This document shows, one piece after another, positions 1 through 7,305 of a stretch of 64,000 nucleotides of DNA; within the stretch, counting starts at the first letter, position 1; each line of letters begins with the position of its first letter. The notes beneath the pieces are model-generated. The model did no database searches. It saw only the letters and a list, made by a program, of their open reading frames with translations, and was not told the origin of the DNA. A program made the translations under genes and the position numbers. The stretch comes from Rhodospirillales bacterium. GTDB lineage: Bacteria > Pseudomonadota > Alphaproteobacteria > Micavibrionales > Micavibrionaceae. The DNA lies in contig JACKJB010000001.1 in the NCBI GenBank assembly GCA_020638155.1, positions 1 through 64,000 of the forward strand. The letters are read 5' to 3'.

Positions 1-1155
1 TTTACCGTCTGGATGATTTACGGCCCTTCGCCTGCGTTTAGCTACGGCCTGATTGCCGCTGTCAGTGTTTTGATTATCGCCTGCCCCTGTGCTTTGGGTC
101 TGGCCACGCCCATGTCTATTATGGTCGGGGTCGGCAAAGGCGCGCAGGCGGGCGTGTTGATTAAAAATGCCGAGGCGCTGGAACGCATGGAAAAGGTCGA
201 TACGTTGGTGATTGATAAAACCGGAACGTTGACCGAGGGCAAGCCAACCGTCACCAAAATAGTGCCTGCCGAAGGCTTTGACGAAAACGAATTGCTGTCC
301 CTTGCCGCGTCGCTTGAACAAAGCAGCGAACACCCGCTAGCCCATGCCATTGTGATAGCGGCGAAGGATAAGGGGATGGATTTAGCGGTGACAGAGAATT
401 TTGACTCTCCAACTGGTAAAGGCGTTATCGGCAAAATCAAAGGGCGTGATGTTGCACTCGGCAATGTCATCCTCATGGAAGAAAGCTCCGTTGATGTGTC
501 GTTTTTATCGGCGCAGGCCGATGATTTGCGCTCGGATGGTGCGACCGTCATTTTTATTGCCGTGGACGGTAAAGCTGCCGGACTTTTGGCGATTGCCGAT
601 CCTGTCAAGGAAACCACGCCCGCTGCAATCAAGGCGCTGCACAGCCAGGGCATTCGGATTGTCATGCTGACCGGCGATAACCGCCGAACAGCGGAGGCCG
701 TGGCCAAAACGCTGAATATCGAAGAAGTGGAGGCAGAAATCCTGCCCGAAGATAAAGGCCGTATTGTCAAGAAACTGCGTGATGAGGGTAAAGTTGTGGC
801 TATGGCCGGGGATGGCACCAATGACGCCCCCGCGCTGGCCGCTGCCGATGTGGGCATTGCCATGGGTACGGGTACTGATGTGGCCATGGAAAGCGCGGGC
901 GTAACGCTGCTCAAGGGAGATCTGATCGGAATTGTCCGCGCCCGCAAGCTCTCTGTGGCGACCATGAACAATATTCGGCAAAACCTGTTTTTTGCGTTTG
1001 TTTATAATACGGCGGGCGTTCCTGTTGCGGCAGGCGTTCTCTATCCGTTTTTCGGCATCCTGCTCTCACCGATCATAGCTGCTGCGGCCATGTCCCTGTC
1101 TTCCGTCAGCGTTATTGCCAACGCCCTGCGGCTGCGTTTGATTCGTATGAAATAA
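1..1155 (+). CDS. copA: Copper-translocating P1B-type ATPase, C-terminal part (5' end outside window)
   Basis: Inner-membrane ATPase that exports Cu(I). The reading frame is open from base 1, so the N-terminal metal-binding domains and first membrane helices lie to the left. Visible in order: the metal-binding helix motif CPCALGLATP, the phosphorylation loop DKTGTLTEGKP, the ATP-binding domain, the hinge motif GDGTNDAPALA, and two C-terminal membrane helices with YN and MSLSS, the residues typical of the Cu+ (P1B-1) subgroup. The end is complete, finishing NALRLRLIRMK. It may be chromosomal or cargo of the element to the right; the window does not decide. Confidence 0.95.
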   Translation, partial: FTVWMIYGPSPAFSYGLIAAVSVLIIACPCALGLATPMSIMVGVGKGAQAGVLIKNAEALERMEKVDTLVIDKTGTLTEGKPTVTKIVPAEGFDENELLSLAASLEQSSEHPLAHAIVIAAKDKGMDLAVTENFDSPTGKGVIGKIKGRDVALGNVILMEESSVDVSFLSAQADDLRSDGATVIFIAVDGKAAGLLAIADPVKETTPAAIKALHSQGIRIVMLTGDNRRTAEAVAKTLNIEEVEAEILPEDKGRIVKKLRDEGKVVAMAGDGTNDAPALAAADVGIAMGTGTDVAMESAGVTLLKGDLIGIVRARKLSVATMNNIRQNLFFAFVYNTAGVPVAAGVLYPFFGILLSPIIAAAAMSLSSVSVIANALRLRLIRMK

Positions 1156-1194
1156 AGTTGTAAGTTTGATTTATTAAAAAAACAGGAAGATTAT

Positions 1195-1527
1195 ATGCAA
1201 CGGCTAGAATTTATTGTTGAAGGTTCAAAGGGCGATGAATATGAAGTTTCCTTTGAACGTGAGGGTAATAACTTAGATGTGTTTTGCACCTGTGCAGCTG
1301 GTGAGAACGGCCTTTACTGTAAGCACCGTTTTGCATTGATGGATGGTGACGTGGGCGCTTTATTGAGCGAAAACGAAAATGACGTTGCTGCCCTCAAAGA
1401 GTTGATGAAGGGTACGGACGTGGAAGCCGCTTATAATGATGTTATGTCTCTACAGGCGCAATATGATGAAATCCATACTCGCTTAAAGGCCGCGAAAAAG
1501 ATTCTGGCCAAAGCCATGTATCGCTGA
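1195..1527 (+). CDS. Small SWIM-type zinc-finger protein
   Basis: 110 residues, 39 bases after copA and in the same direction. An AGGAAG ribosome site precedes the ATG. Residues C31, C33, C42 and H44 form CxCx8CxH, the SWIM zinc-finger pattern, a DNA- or protein-binding module. The rest is acidic and ends in a helical stretch of about 35 residues (YNDVMSLQAQYDEIHTRLK) that may form a coiled coil. No catalytic domain is visible. The function is unknown; a regulatory or nucleic-acid-binding role is inferred only from the finger. Confidence 0.75.
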   Translation: MQRLEFIVEGSKGDEYEVSFEREGNNLDVFCTCAAGENGLYCKHRFALMDGDVGALLSENENDVAALKELMKGTDVEAAYNDVMSLQAQYDEIHTRLKAAKKILAKAMYR

Positions 1528-1579
1528 TTTTGGCCAAATTATCCCTCCCTTTTTCCAAAAATCTGTTTATGATGAAATT

Positions 1580-1775
1580 GACCTTGCCGAAAAGGGGCAA
1601 GGCCGGGCTGTAGTTGGCCCGTCTAGGCGTTTGGCAAAGCGTTATTTGTCGCTTCTCGGTCTTCTGGCCGGGGGGCGGCGGCGTATGTCCAAGGCTTCGG
1701 CCCAAAGGTCGTCGCGGCTGTCCTAGACGGTCAACTAACCTCCGGCCACCATGCCCTCTAAGGCATGGTGGTTTT
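1580..1775 (+). ncRNA. Candidate structured small RNA
   Basis: Non-coding interval between two plus-strand genes with a strong long-range fold. TAGTTG (1611-1616) pairs with CAACTA (1732-1737) and CCGTCTAGG (1619-1627) pairs with CCTAGACGG (1722-1730). Together they close a GC-rich internal region of about 94 bases. A short hairpin, CTTGCC/GGCAAG, lies near 1584-1601. An unpaired CCTCC follows the main stem, and an intrinsic terminator ends the unit. A -10-like TATGAT at 1568-1573 could start it near 1580, but no clear -35 is seen. It does not resemble tmRNA, RNase P or SRP RNA by eye. The family is not recognised; it could be 6S-like or an anti-SD-type sRNA. Confidence 0.45.
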
Positions 1776-1780
1776 GCTTT
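1747..1780 (+). terminator. Intrinsic terminator of the candidate small RNA
   Basis: Perfect 10-bp inverted repeat CCACCATGCC (1747-1756) / GGCATGGTGG (1762-1771) with a 5-base loop, followed by a T-rich run. It lies just upstream of the ribosome site of the next gene. Confidence 0.75.
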
Positions 1781-1795
1781 GAAGGAGGAAATATC

Positions 1796-2008
1796 ATGAC
1801 CGGATTACATCAGAATTTGCACGACCTCGAAAGTCATATTATAGAAATAAAAGGATTGATGCAGGCATTGCAGCAGGTTCTTCCTGATGGTGCGACGCAT
1901 ACATGCGTGGCGAACGCTTTGGCAGAGAAAATCGTATGCTTGGAGCGAGGCTTTTATGTGCATTGGCATGATCTTTTTCCCGAATATCAGACACAGGATG
2001 AGGTTTAA
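1796..2008 (+). CDS. Small conserved-looking hypothetical protein
   Basis: 70 residues. The ATG at 1796 was chosen because GGAGGAAATATC precedes it; an upstream ATG at 1751 lies inside a terminator hairpin. The sequence is helical, with an LEKIV-like middle and a C-terminal HWHDLFPEYQ. It has two cysteines and no recognised domain. Its stop codon TAA abuts the ATG of the next gene (TAAATG), so the two are translationally coupled. Function unknown. Confidence 0.6.
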   Translation: MTGLHQNLHDLESHIIEIKGLMQALQQVLPDGATHTCVANALAEKIVCLERGFYVHWHDLFPEYQTQDEV

Positions 2009-2317
2009 ATGTTGAATGCAAAGAGATTGTTATGCGGACTAATCTTTTTTGCCGCCATACCGGTTCTTGCCGGGGAAATAGAAAGCCTTGAACAGAAAGT
2101 TATAGAACGCGCGGAAAGTGAACCTGACACGTCTTACGAATATTTTATGGAGAAGATCGAGGCAGGAGCCAGCATAGAGGAACAGGCGGTGTATTTATAC
2201 GGGATGGGAATAGCCCGCGAAAAACAGGGCAATATTGGGGAGGCTATAAACGACTATTTATCAGCTGAGGCTCTTGGTTATTCCAAAGCAACTGAGGCAT
2301 TGGAGCGCCTCAGGTAA
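2009..2317 (+). CDS. Exported TPR/Sel1-like small protein
   Basis: 102 residues with an N-terminal signal peptide (basic start, hydrophobic core LLCGLIFFAAIPVLA, likely cleavage after AGA-like VLAG). The mature part is helical, and residues 60-100 (YLYGMGIAREKQGNIGEAIN then ALGYSKATEALERL) look like one or two TPR/Sel1 repeats, so a periplasmic protein-binding role is plausible. It starts directly on the stop of the preceding gene and ends 8 bases from the convergent lysis gene of the prophage. That leaves no room for an obvious attachment site between them. Confidence 0.65.
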   Translation: MLNAKRLLCGLIFFAAIPVLAGEIESLEQKVIERAESEPDTSYEYFMEKIEAGASIEEQAVYLYGMGIAREKQGNIGEAINDYLSAEALGYSKATEALERLR

Positions 2318-2324
2318 TAAATTC

Positions 2325-2603
2325 TTATTGTTTTTGGTGTGTGTCACGGACGAATTGAGAAAGCCCTTGCAGGCGAGCGCGACAAATGCGGTGGGCGGTG
2401 TAAAAATCACGGAGCAAGAAAGCTATATCGGTTTCCATGAGCGTTTCTGTGTCGGGGATCGGCGGCGCAGGCGGACAGGTCATAAGCCGCGCGGGCGGCA
2501 TGGGCGGCGGCTTAATTTCAATTTGTGGCGGTGCTGGCGTTCCGCAGGCTGTCAATAGTACGGCGCAACACAGGGCCAGCAGGCCGGTCTTGATCGCTTG
2601 CAT
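2325..2603 (-). CDS. Outer-membrane spanin subunit (Rz1-like lipoprotein)
   Basis: 92 residues from the ATG at 2603; an upstream in-frame extension to 2705 lacks a lipoprotein signal at its start. The N-terminus carries a signal peptide with lipobox LLTAC, giving a lipidated Cys about residue 20. A proline-rich stretch follows (IKPPPMPPAR), typical of Rz1 proteins. The first part overlaps the 3' end of the inner spanin gene in another frame, the classic Rz/Rz1 arrangement. Together they would bridge both membranes and disrupt the outer membrane at lysis. Confidence 0.8.
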   Translation of the reverse strand: MQAIKTGLLALCCAVLLTACGTPAPPQIEIKPPPMPPARLMTCPPAPPIPDTETLMETDIAFLLRDFYTAHRICRARLQGLSQFVRDTHQKQ

Positions 2604-2883
2604 CGGTAATATCCTTTGTGATTTTGTTGGCAGCGGCGGCGGTATCTTCTGCCTCTTGTTTTTCCTGTTCGAGAACCTTAACAAGCGCCTGATAATCCGC
2701 CTCAAGCGCGGTTCTTACTTCCCGTTCTGCGGCAAGGTTCGCGGTTAGCTGGCCGATCTCCCGGCCCGCGTTTTTCAGCTTGTGGAGCATGAATATAAAA
2801 ACGGCTATGACCAGCAGCACGGCCAGGGCGCTTAAAATCCATTTGAGATTTGCTTTTAGCCAAGTGGTAAAGATAAGCCACAT
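2518..2883 (-). CDS. Inner-membrane spanin subunit (Rz-like)
   Basis: 121 residues with one N-terminal membrane helix (residues 13-33, LKWILSALAVLLVIAVFIFM) followed by a long charged coiled coil rich in Glu/Ala (QLTANLAAEREVRTALEADY), as in Rz proteins. AAGGAG precedes the ATG. The last 86 bases overlap the Rz1-like lipoprotein gene. It lies directly after the putative holin in the lysis cassette. Confidence 0.8.
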   Translation of the reverse strand: MWLIFTTWLKANLKWILSALAVLLVIAVFIFMLHKLKNAGREIGQLTANLAAEREVRTALEADYQALVKVLEQEKQEAEDTAAAANKITKDITDASDQDRPAGPVLRRTIDSLRNASTATN

Positions 2884-2887
2884 AACG

Positions 2888-3136
2888 CTACTCCTTGTTT
2901 GGGCCGTTGGGGATGAAGGCCCCGGCGACGCATAAAATAACCGTTAGGCCGAGGCTGTAATCGAGCATAGGCAGCGCGACATTTTCAGATAGCTTTCCGG
3001 CTGTCAGAAGGGCCACCACGCCCCATGTATGGCCTGAGCCGATAAGCAGGCCGAGAAAGGCCCACAGCCGGTTAATACGCACCTTTGCCAAACCTTGCGG
3101 CAAGATGGTGCGGAGAAATTCAATAAGGTATTTCAT
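2888..3136 (-). CDS. Two-helix membrane protein, putative holin
   Basis: 82 residues with two hydrophobic segments (about 26-47 and 55-75) and a short polar C-terminus ending NGPNKE. AGGAG precedes the ATG. Position between endolysin and spanins, and its size, fit a class II holin or pinholin. No sequence family is recognised; the role is inferred from context. A second small membrane protein (5306-5647) is the alternative holin or antiholin candidate. Confidence 0.55.
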   Translation of the reverse strand: MKYLIEFLRTILPQGLAKVRINRLWAFLGLLIGSGHTWGVVALLTAGKLSENVALPMLDYSLGLTVILCVAGAFIPNGPNKE

Positions 3137-3144
3137 GGGGTCTC

Positions 3145-3609
3145 CTATAAATCCATGGCCGGGCGGGCCTTTTGGAGAAAGCCCTCAATGGTGCCGGCAC
3201 CCAGCGGCGTGTTGTAATATTTTTTCCAATACGCAGCCATGCCTCGCCAGTCGCCCACTTCCGGCAAAGGTTCACGAAAGCGCAAGTAATGAATGCGACA
3301 CATAGCGGCGGCATAAAACAAATTGCCGTGCAACTGGTCGTGCAAATCCATATCGCGGATAAGCAACCCTTTCAGGTCGTCCAAAAGATCAAGTTTTTTG
3401 CTGAGATAATTTGACCAAATATCGTCATGCGTTGCCGGTTCCATCTGGAAAAACCCGCGGGCCGGGCCACGCCCGATTTGCTGAATAAAAATAAAGCTGC
3501 TCTCGGCCAAGCCGGTACCCATAACGAGCTGCTCCGCATTGCGGCTATAGGCACCAATGCGGCCAAGCGCAGGCACCACGATAAGATCGCGGAATTGACG
3601 AATATCCAT
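3145..3609 (-). CDS. Putative phage endolysin (lysozyme/transglycosylase-like)
   Basis: 154 residues. The segment GTGLAESSF (Glu near residue 36) followed by GPARGFFQMEPATHDDI resembles the catalytic Glu plus GxxQ-type motif of the lysozyme-like transglycosylase fold, which cuts glycan strands of peptidoglycan. The rest is helical with conserved-looking aromatic residues (AAYWKKYYNTP). No signal peptide, so export would need the holin. It is the first gene of the lysis cassette, with AAAGGAA before the ATG. The family assignment rests on motif and position, not a full match. Confidence 0.6.
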   Translation of the reverse strand: MDIRQFRDLIVVPALGRIGAYSRNAEQLVMGTGLAESSFIFIQQIGRGPARGFFQMEPATHDDIWSNYLSKKLDLLDDLKGLLIRDMDLHDQLHGNLFYAAAMCRIHYLRFREPLPEVGDWRGMAAYWKKYYNTPLGAGTIEGFLQKARPAMDL

Positions 3610-3621
3610 TTTAGAGTTCCT

Positions 3622-5304
3622 TTAAGGCTGGGTGATTAGAAAGCCGTTTTCATCGACCCACTGGCCCGCAACATTGGAACCAGTGGCTGTGATAATAACG
3701 GCGCTGGGGATTGCTCTTTGATCGGCGGTAGGCAGCGGCCCAGCCACAAAGATATTTTCTCCGACAACACCATCCCGGTCTTGAATATTGACCGTCCCGC
3801 GGGCCGGGTCGGACAGAGAGTTATCGACGTAAATATCATGGACAACCACGCCGTTTGCGCCGGAGAGAATTACGGCCCAATCGCCGCAATCGCCGTAAAT
3901 ATGGTGGATATGAGTTTTTGCTGCCGGAAGCGCGCTATTGTCATTGTCGGCATCAATAGCCACATAATTTACAGGGTCAAAGACTTTCCAAATATCGCAG
4001 ACTTGAGAACCAACATTATCGGCCACAAGATATTCCATCGTGCAGCCCTCCTGCGGAAATAAATGCTCGAAAGCGTCCTCCGGGCATTGCGTAACCCAAT
4101 TCCAGCGAAACTTAACATTAATCCCCGCGGCACTTTCAAGGCACTCATTGCCTGCCGTATTCGTGCCGGTTTGCTTTGTGAATTTGTTATGATGCACGTC
4201 CACATTTTCACAGACAGCGCCGGGCGTGCTGGAATCCCACGTAAGATATACCAGCCTGCGGTTTACGCCGGTTGTGTTGTGTGCAAATTCGTTATAGGCA
4301 ATTTCTCCGCCCTTGATATTGGTAATAAAGATACATTCATCGTTAGTATCAGTAACGCGATTGTTTTTGATTGAAACATTATGAAGTTCCGCGCAGCTGC
4401 TTTCATTCGTCCGGAGCAAGGAATCAAAGCCGGTAACGCTGTTATTTTCCAGCACAAGGCGCGTATAAATATCCGGGCGCTCGGGTACCACAATATATTT
4501 GCCGCCACCAGAGGGTGCGCTAAATTCGCAGTTCCGAATTTCAAGATCAATATTGATACTGGTTGCCGGTACGTCGATGTTTTCAAAAAAGTCTGCGCTG
4601 CTTGACCAAACGGCCTGCGATTCATCAATACGGCACGTATCAAAAATAAATTTAATCGTACTGTCATCGGGGATTGCGCTACTAATAACGCCGATAGTTT
4701 GATTAGCTGCCGCACCGGAAAATTGGCATTTTTCAAACCGGTATTCGGCGGCAACATCAATGCGGATCACGTAAGCGTCCGCGCCGTTATTTTCAACATC
4801 ATAAAACTCGCAATTCTCAAAAATCAGATTGCCGATAAAGCCGGGCTGGACAAGAAATTCCATGTTGTCGCCATTTTCAAACAGGCAGTTTCGGAATTTC
4901 GTCCAGCCTGTATTATCCTGCCGTACTTGTGCGTGTTGAAAGAGGCGGTTTTCAATGACCCAAGGGTCATTCTCGGTACCACTGCCGGAAACGGCCTCGG
5001 ATTCGAGATCTCCTGCAAACCAGATTTTACTAACCTCCGCAGAACCTAAAGCGCCTGCATCGGTTAAACCAACCGTAACGCCCATAGGAATACCGACCGT
5101 TTCACCGGCGGGTACTCCGGCGTTGTCACGGATAAGCTGTGCAAGGCTTTCTTGTCGGTATTGACGCCTGCGGCCTATACCATGCCGCACTTCCGGCCAT
5201 AAATCCGGCATGTGTCCGGCTATTTCTCCTTTAAGGAAATCCCAATCGGGACTACGCAAGCCGCTGCCAGCCTGCGCTTGTACGGTTCCAATTTGTGTAA
5301 GCAT
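3622..5304 (-). CDS. Tail fibre/spike with right-handed beta-helix
   Basis: 561 residues from the ATG at 5304, which directly follows the stop of the upstream gene; a TTG at 5349 would overlap that gene. The N-terminus (about 110 residues) is likely the particle attachment part. From about residue 120 the protein is a run of short hydrophobic strands with Asn ladders (LIFENCEFYDVENNG, FDTCRIDE, LEIRNCEF, LENNSV, SIKNNRV), the signature of a pectate-lyase-like beta-helix. Such proteins bind or cleave surface polysaccharide. It is the last tail gene before the lysis genes. Confidence 0.75.
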   Translation of the reverse strand: MLTQIGTVQAQAGSGLRSPDWDFLKGEIAGHMPDLWPEVRHGIGRRRQYRQESLAQLIRDNAGVPAGETVGIPMGVTVGLTDAGALGSAEVSKIWFAGDLESEAVSGSGTENDPWVIENRLFQHAQVRQDNTGWTKFRNCLFENGDNMEFLVQPGFIGNLIFENCEFYDVENNGADAYVIRIDVAAEYRFEKCQFSGAAANQTIGVISSAIPDDSTIKFIFDTCRIDESQAVWSSSADFFENIDVPATSINIDLEIRNCEFSAPSGGGKYIVVPERPDIYTRLVLENNSVTGFDSLLRTNESSCAELHNVSIKNNRVTDTNDECIFITNIKGGEIAYNEFAHNTTGVNRRLVYLTWDSSTPGAVCENVDVHHNKFTKQTGTNTAGNECLESAAGINVKFRWNWVTQCPEDAFEHLFPQEGCTMEYLVADNVGSQVCDIWKVFDPVNYVAIDADNDNSALPAAKTHIHHIYGDCGDWAVILSGANGVVVHDIYVDNSLSDPARGTVNIQDRDGVVGENIFVAGPLPTADQRAIPSAVIITATGSNVAGQWVDENGFLITQP

Positions 5305-5305
5305 T

Positions 5306-5647
5306 TTAGAAAAAACCCATTTTGCTAAGGATGGTGATAAGTGCGGCAATCGTCCCGGCGATACCGGACGAAACCGTCACAACAAAGACCAAGGTTTTGA
5401 CGCTGCCGATTGTGCGGCCTTCCAGCCGGGCGAGGGCCTTGTTTGTTTCCTGCTGGTTTTCGTTTACCGCCCTGAAACCTTCCTGCATTTCGTGCTGTAA
5501 GCTGGCCATGCGTGTCATGTGGCGTTCCTCCATGTTTTCCATGTTCTTTTCAGAGGCGGTCAAACGGCCTTCGAGTATGCCGATCTCCTTAACAACGCCG
5601 GTAATGAGTTCTTTTAAAAGCTGTAATAGCCCTTGGCTTTCGGACAT
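5306..5647 (-). CDS. Coiled-coil protein with C-terminal membrane helix (XhlA/holin-like)
   Basis: 113 residues from the ATG at 5647, preceded by AGGAGGGCGC; a longer form to 5698 lacks such a site. Residues 1-75 form an amphipathic coiled coil (KEIGILEGRLTASEKNMENM), and residues 80-108 a hydrophobic segment (VFVVTVSSGIAGTIAALITI). This layout matches XhlA-type membrane-associated lysis proteins. It sits between two tail-spike genes rather than in the lysis cassette, which makes a holin role less certain. Confidence 0.55.
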   Translation of the reverse strand: MSESQGLLQLLKELITGVVKEIGILEGRLTASEKNMENMEERHMTRMASLQHEMQEGFRAVNENQQETNKALARLEGRTIGSVKTLVFVVTVSSGIAGTIAALITILSKMGFF

Positions 5648-5673
5648 TGCGCCCTCCTTTGTTTGAGTGAAAA

Positions 5674-7302
5674 TTAGTAACCCGACAACACAACCCACTG
5701 GCCCCCATCCGAATAGATGGTGAGAGCCGCAAAGTGTGTAAGAAGTGTGAATATTTGAGCGTCCGGCCCACCGGAACCGCCCGCCTGCTGAATTTTTACG
5801 CTATTGCCGGAAGGGTCGATTTTCTTGATCGTTGCGAGGCGACCCACCGCTTGATTAGGTTCCGGCAATTCAAAAATGATTTGTCCCTCAAAGGCACTGA
5901 CCAGATAAAGCCGGTGCAACATAGAGGCTTGATAAGTACCGCCCGGCGCGGCGCTATTATCCACGTAAACGTCACGCTCCGGCATACGGTTATCTTGTAC
6001 CACCCACCAACCGGCACCGTTAGAAACAAGCGTAAGGGTGTCGTATTTTTGGAGCAGGACAATTTCCCTGTCGTCCGGGCCGGGGCCGTCCTGTTCCTTA
6101 ACCGTAATCGGATTGCTCCGAATATCACTTTTCTTGATCGTAACCCAGCGTCCGACAGCATCCGAAGCATTCGGCAAAACGAGATTGTAAGCACCGTTAA
6201 AGGAGCTAACGAGGTAAAAGGTTTTGTCGAGATTGATATTAACGTCAGTAGGCACCGGATCGGGAGGGTCAATAAATTCCGTACCGCGCGTCATGGCGTC
6301 AATATGGAGGTCGGTTATGTGGGAATCTTTGAGAAAGTTCTTTTTAGGAAACCCGGCATTGTAGGCTTGATATTCTCCGTGCAAAGTGGGGTCCCAAATC
6401 GCCGCGCCACCGGTGGCAGAGAACAGATTTACAATAGAGGTATTAGTGGAACCGTTATCAATCTGAATGCCTGGCGCAAGGCCGAGGCTTTCCGCATAGA
6501 AATTTACAATCCGGTTTTCATCCGTGCTAAAGCCTAACCGAAAGCAGGCTTGCGCGGAAGGATGAAGGTTTGCCTCGCAATCAATAAAAGCATTGTGAAA
6601 GCGGGCGGCGCTGAGGAAAAAGCCGGAGCCGGAAATTGGTGCGCTGAGAGAATAGACCCGGACATCATGCAGCTTATTGGCGTTTGGCGTATCGCCGTAA
6701 GTTTCCTCATCTTCCCAATCGGTCGGCGTAACCGTGAACAGAACGCCGTTAATTTGTGGGCGCGCGACCAATACCCGGCTGGCGTTATTCCAATAGCAGG
6801 GCTTGTTTGTGTCATTCCAGCCATCAAAAGTAATGCCATTTTGCGTGTCCCAAATCGTCACGTTTTCAATGACGTTTTTGACACATGGCCCGGTTTGTCC
6901 GGCTAAGAAAATGCCGGTTGCGCCGCCGACGATCCATAAATCTTTGACGGTGCTATATCCGTCCTGCATTTCAATCGCGTTAAAGCCAGACGGATAAGTC
7001 GGCAAATTGATAGCGTCATAAGGGAAGTCCCGCGCCTGAATAACAGAGGCTGCGCCAACACCCATAAGCGTAGTGCCATAACCCATAACAATAGGGCCGG
7101 TTGTCCGGTAAGTGCCGGGCGGCAGGAAAACCGCCCGCGCCTCTGCAAGCGCCTGATTGATTGCGTCCGTATCATCGACGATACCGTCTGCCACTGCACC
7201 GTAATCTTGCGGTGTAGCGACCTCGCGGCTGGCAAGATACTTGCGGAAGTTAAGCTTATTAACGCTTTCGCCCGCTTTAAGAATGTCGTCAATTTTTGCC
7301 AT
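5674..7302 (-). CDS. Tailspike with pectate-lyase-3-type beta-helix and tandem C-terminal domains
   Basis: 542 residues. Residues 30-90 (DYGAVADGIVDDTDAINQAL then LPPGTYRTTGPI) are the standard start of a Pectate_lyase_3 beta-helix, as in phage spikes that depolymerise capsule or O-antigen. The helix runs to about residue 330. Two homologous modules of about 80 residues follow (about 355-440 and 455-540). Each has the order YLVSxFxG, LPxxxxAVGR, TIKK, then GGxWVV, probably receptor-binding or trimerisation domains arisen by duplication. It is the middle gene of three consecutive fibre/spike genes. Confidence 0.8.
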   Translation of the reverse strand: MAKIDDILKAGESVNKLNFRKYLASREVATPQDYGAVADGIVDDTDAINQALAEARAVFLPPGTYRTTGPIVMGYGTTLMGVGAASVIQARDFPYDAINLPTYPSGFNAIEMQDGYSTVKDLWIVGGATGIFLAGQTGPCVKNVIENVTIWDTQNGITFDGWNDTNKPCYWNNASRVLVARPQINGVLFTVTPTDWEDEETYGDTPNANKLHDVRVYSLSAPISGSGFFLSAARFHNAFIDCEANLHPSAQACFRLGFSTDENRIVNFYAESLGLAPGIQIDNGSTNTSIVNLFSATGGAAIWDPTLHGEYQAYNAGFPKKNFLKDSHITDLHIDAMTRGTEFIDPPDPVPTDVNINLDKTFYLVSSFNGAYNLVLPNASDAVGRWVTIKKSDIRSNPITVKEQDGPGPDDREIVLLQKYDTLTLVSNGAGWWVVQDNRMPERDVYVDNSAAPGGTYQASMLHRLYLVSAFEGQIIFELPEPNQAVGRLATIKKIDPSGNSVKIQQAGGSGGPDAQIFTLLTHFAALTIYSDGGQWVVLSGY

Positions 7303-7305
7303 AGA

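Noticed and set aside
42..981. Long minus-strand frames opposite copA
   Set aside because: They are mirror frames of a strongly conserved gene, with Ser/Ala-rich composition and no ribosome site.
1735..1742. TAACCTCC shared with the region after the prophage integrase, as a possible left attachment core
   Set aside because: Eight bases are too few to distinguish from chance, and no tRNA sequence surrounds it.
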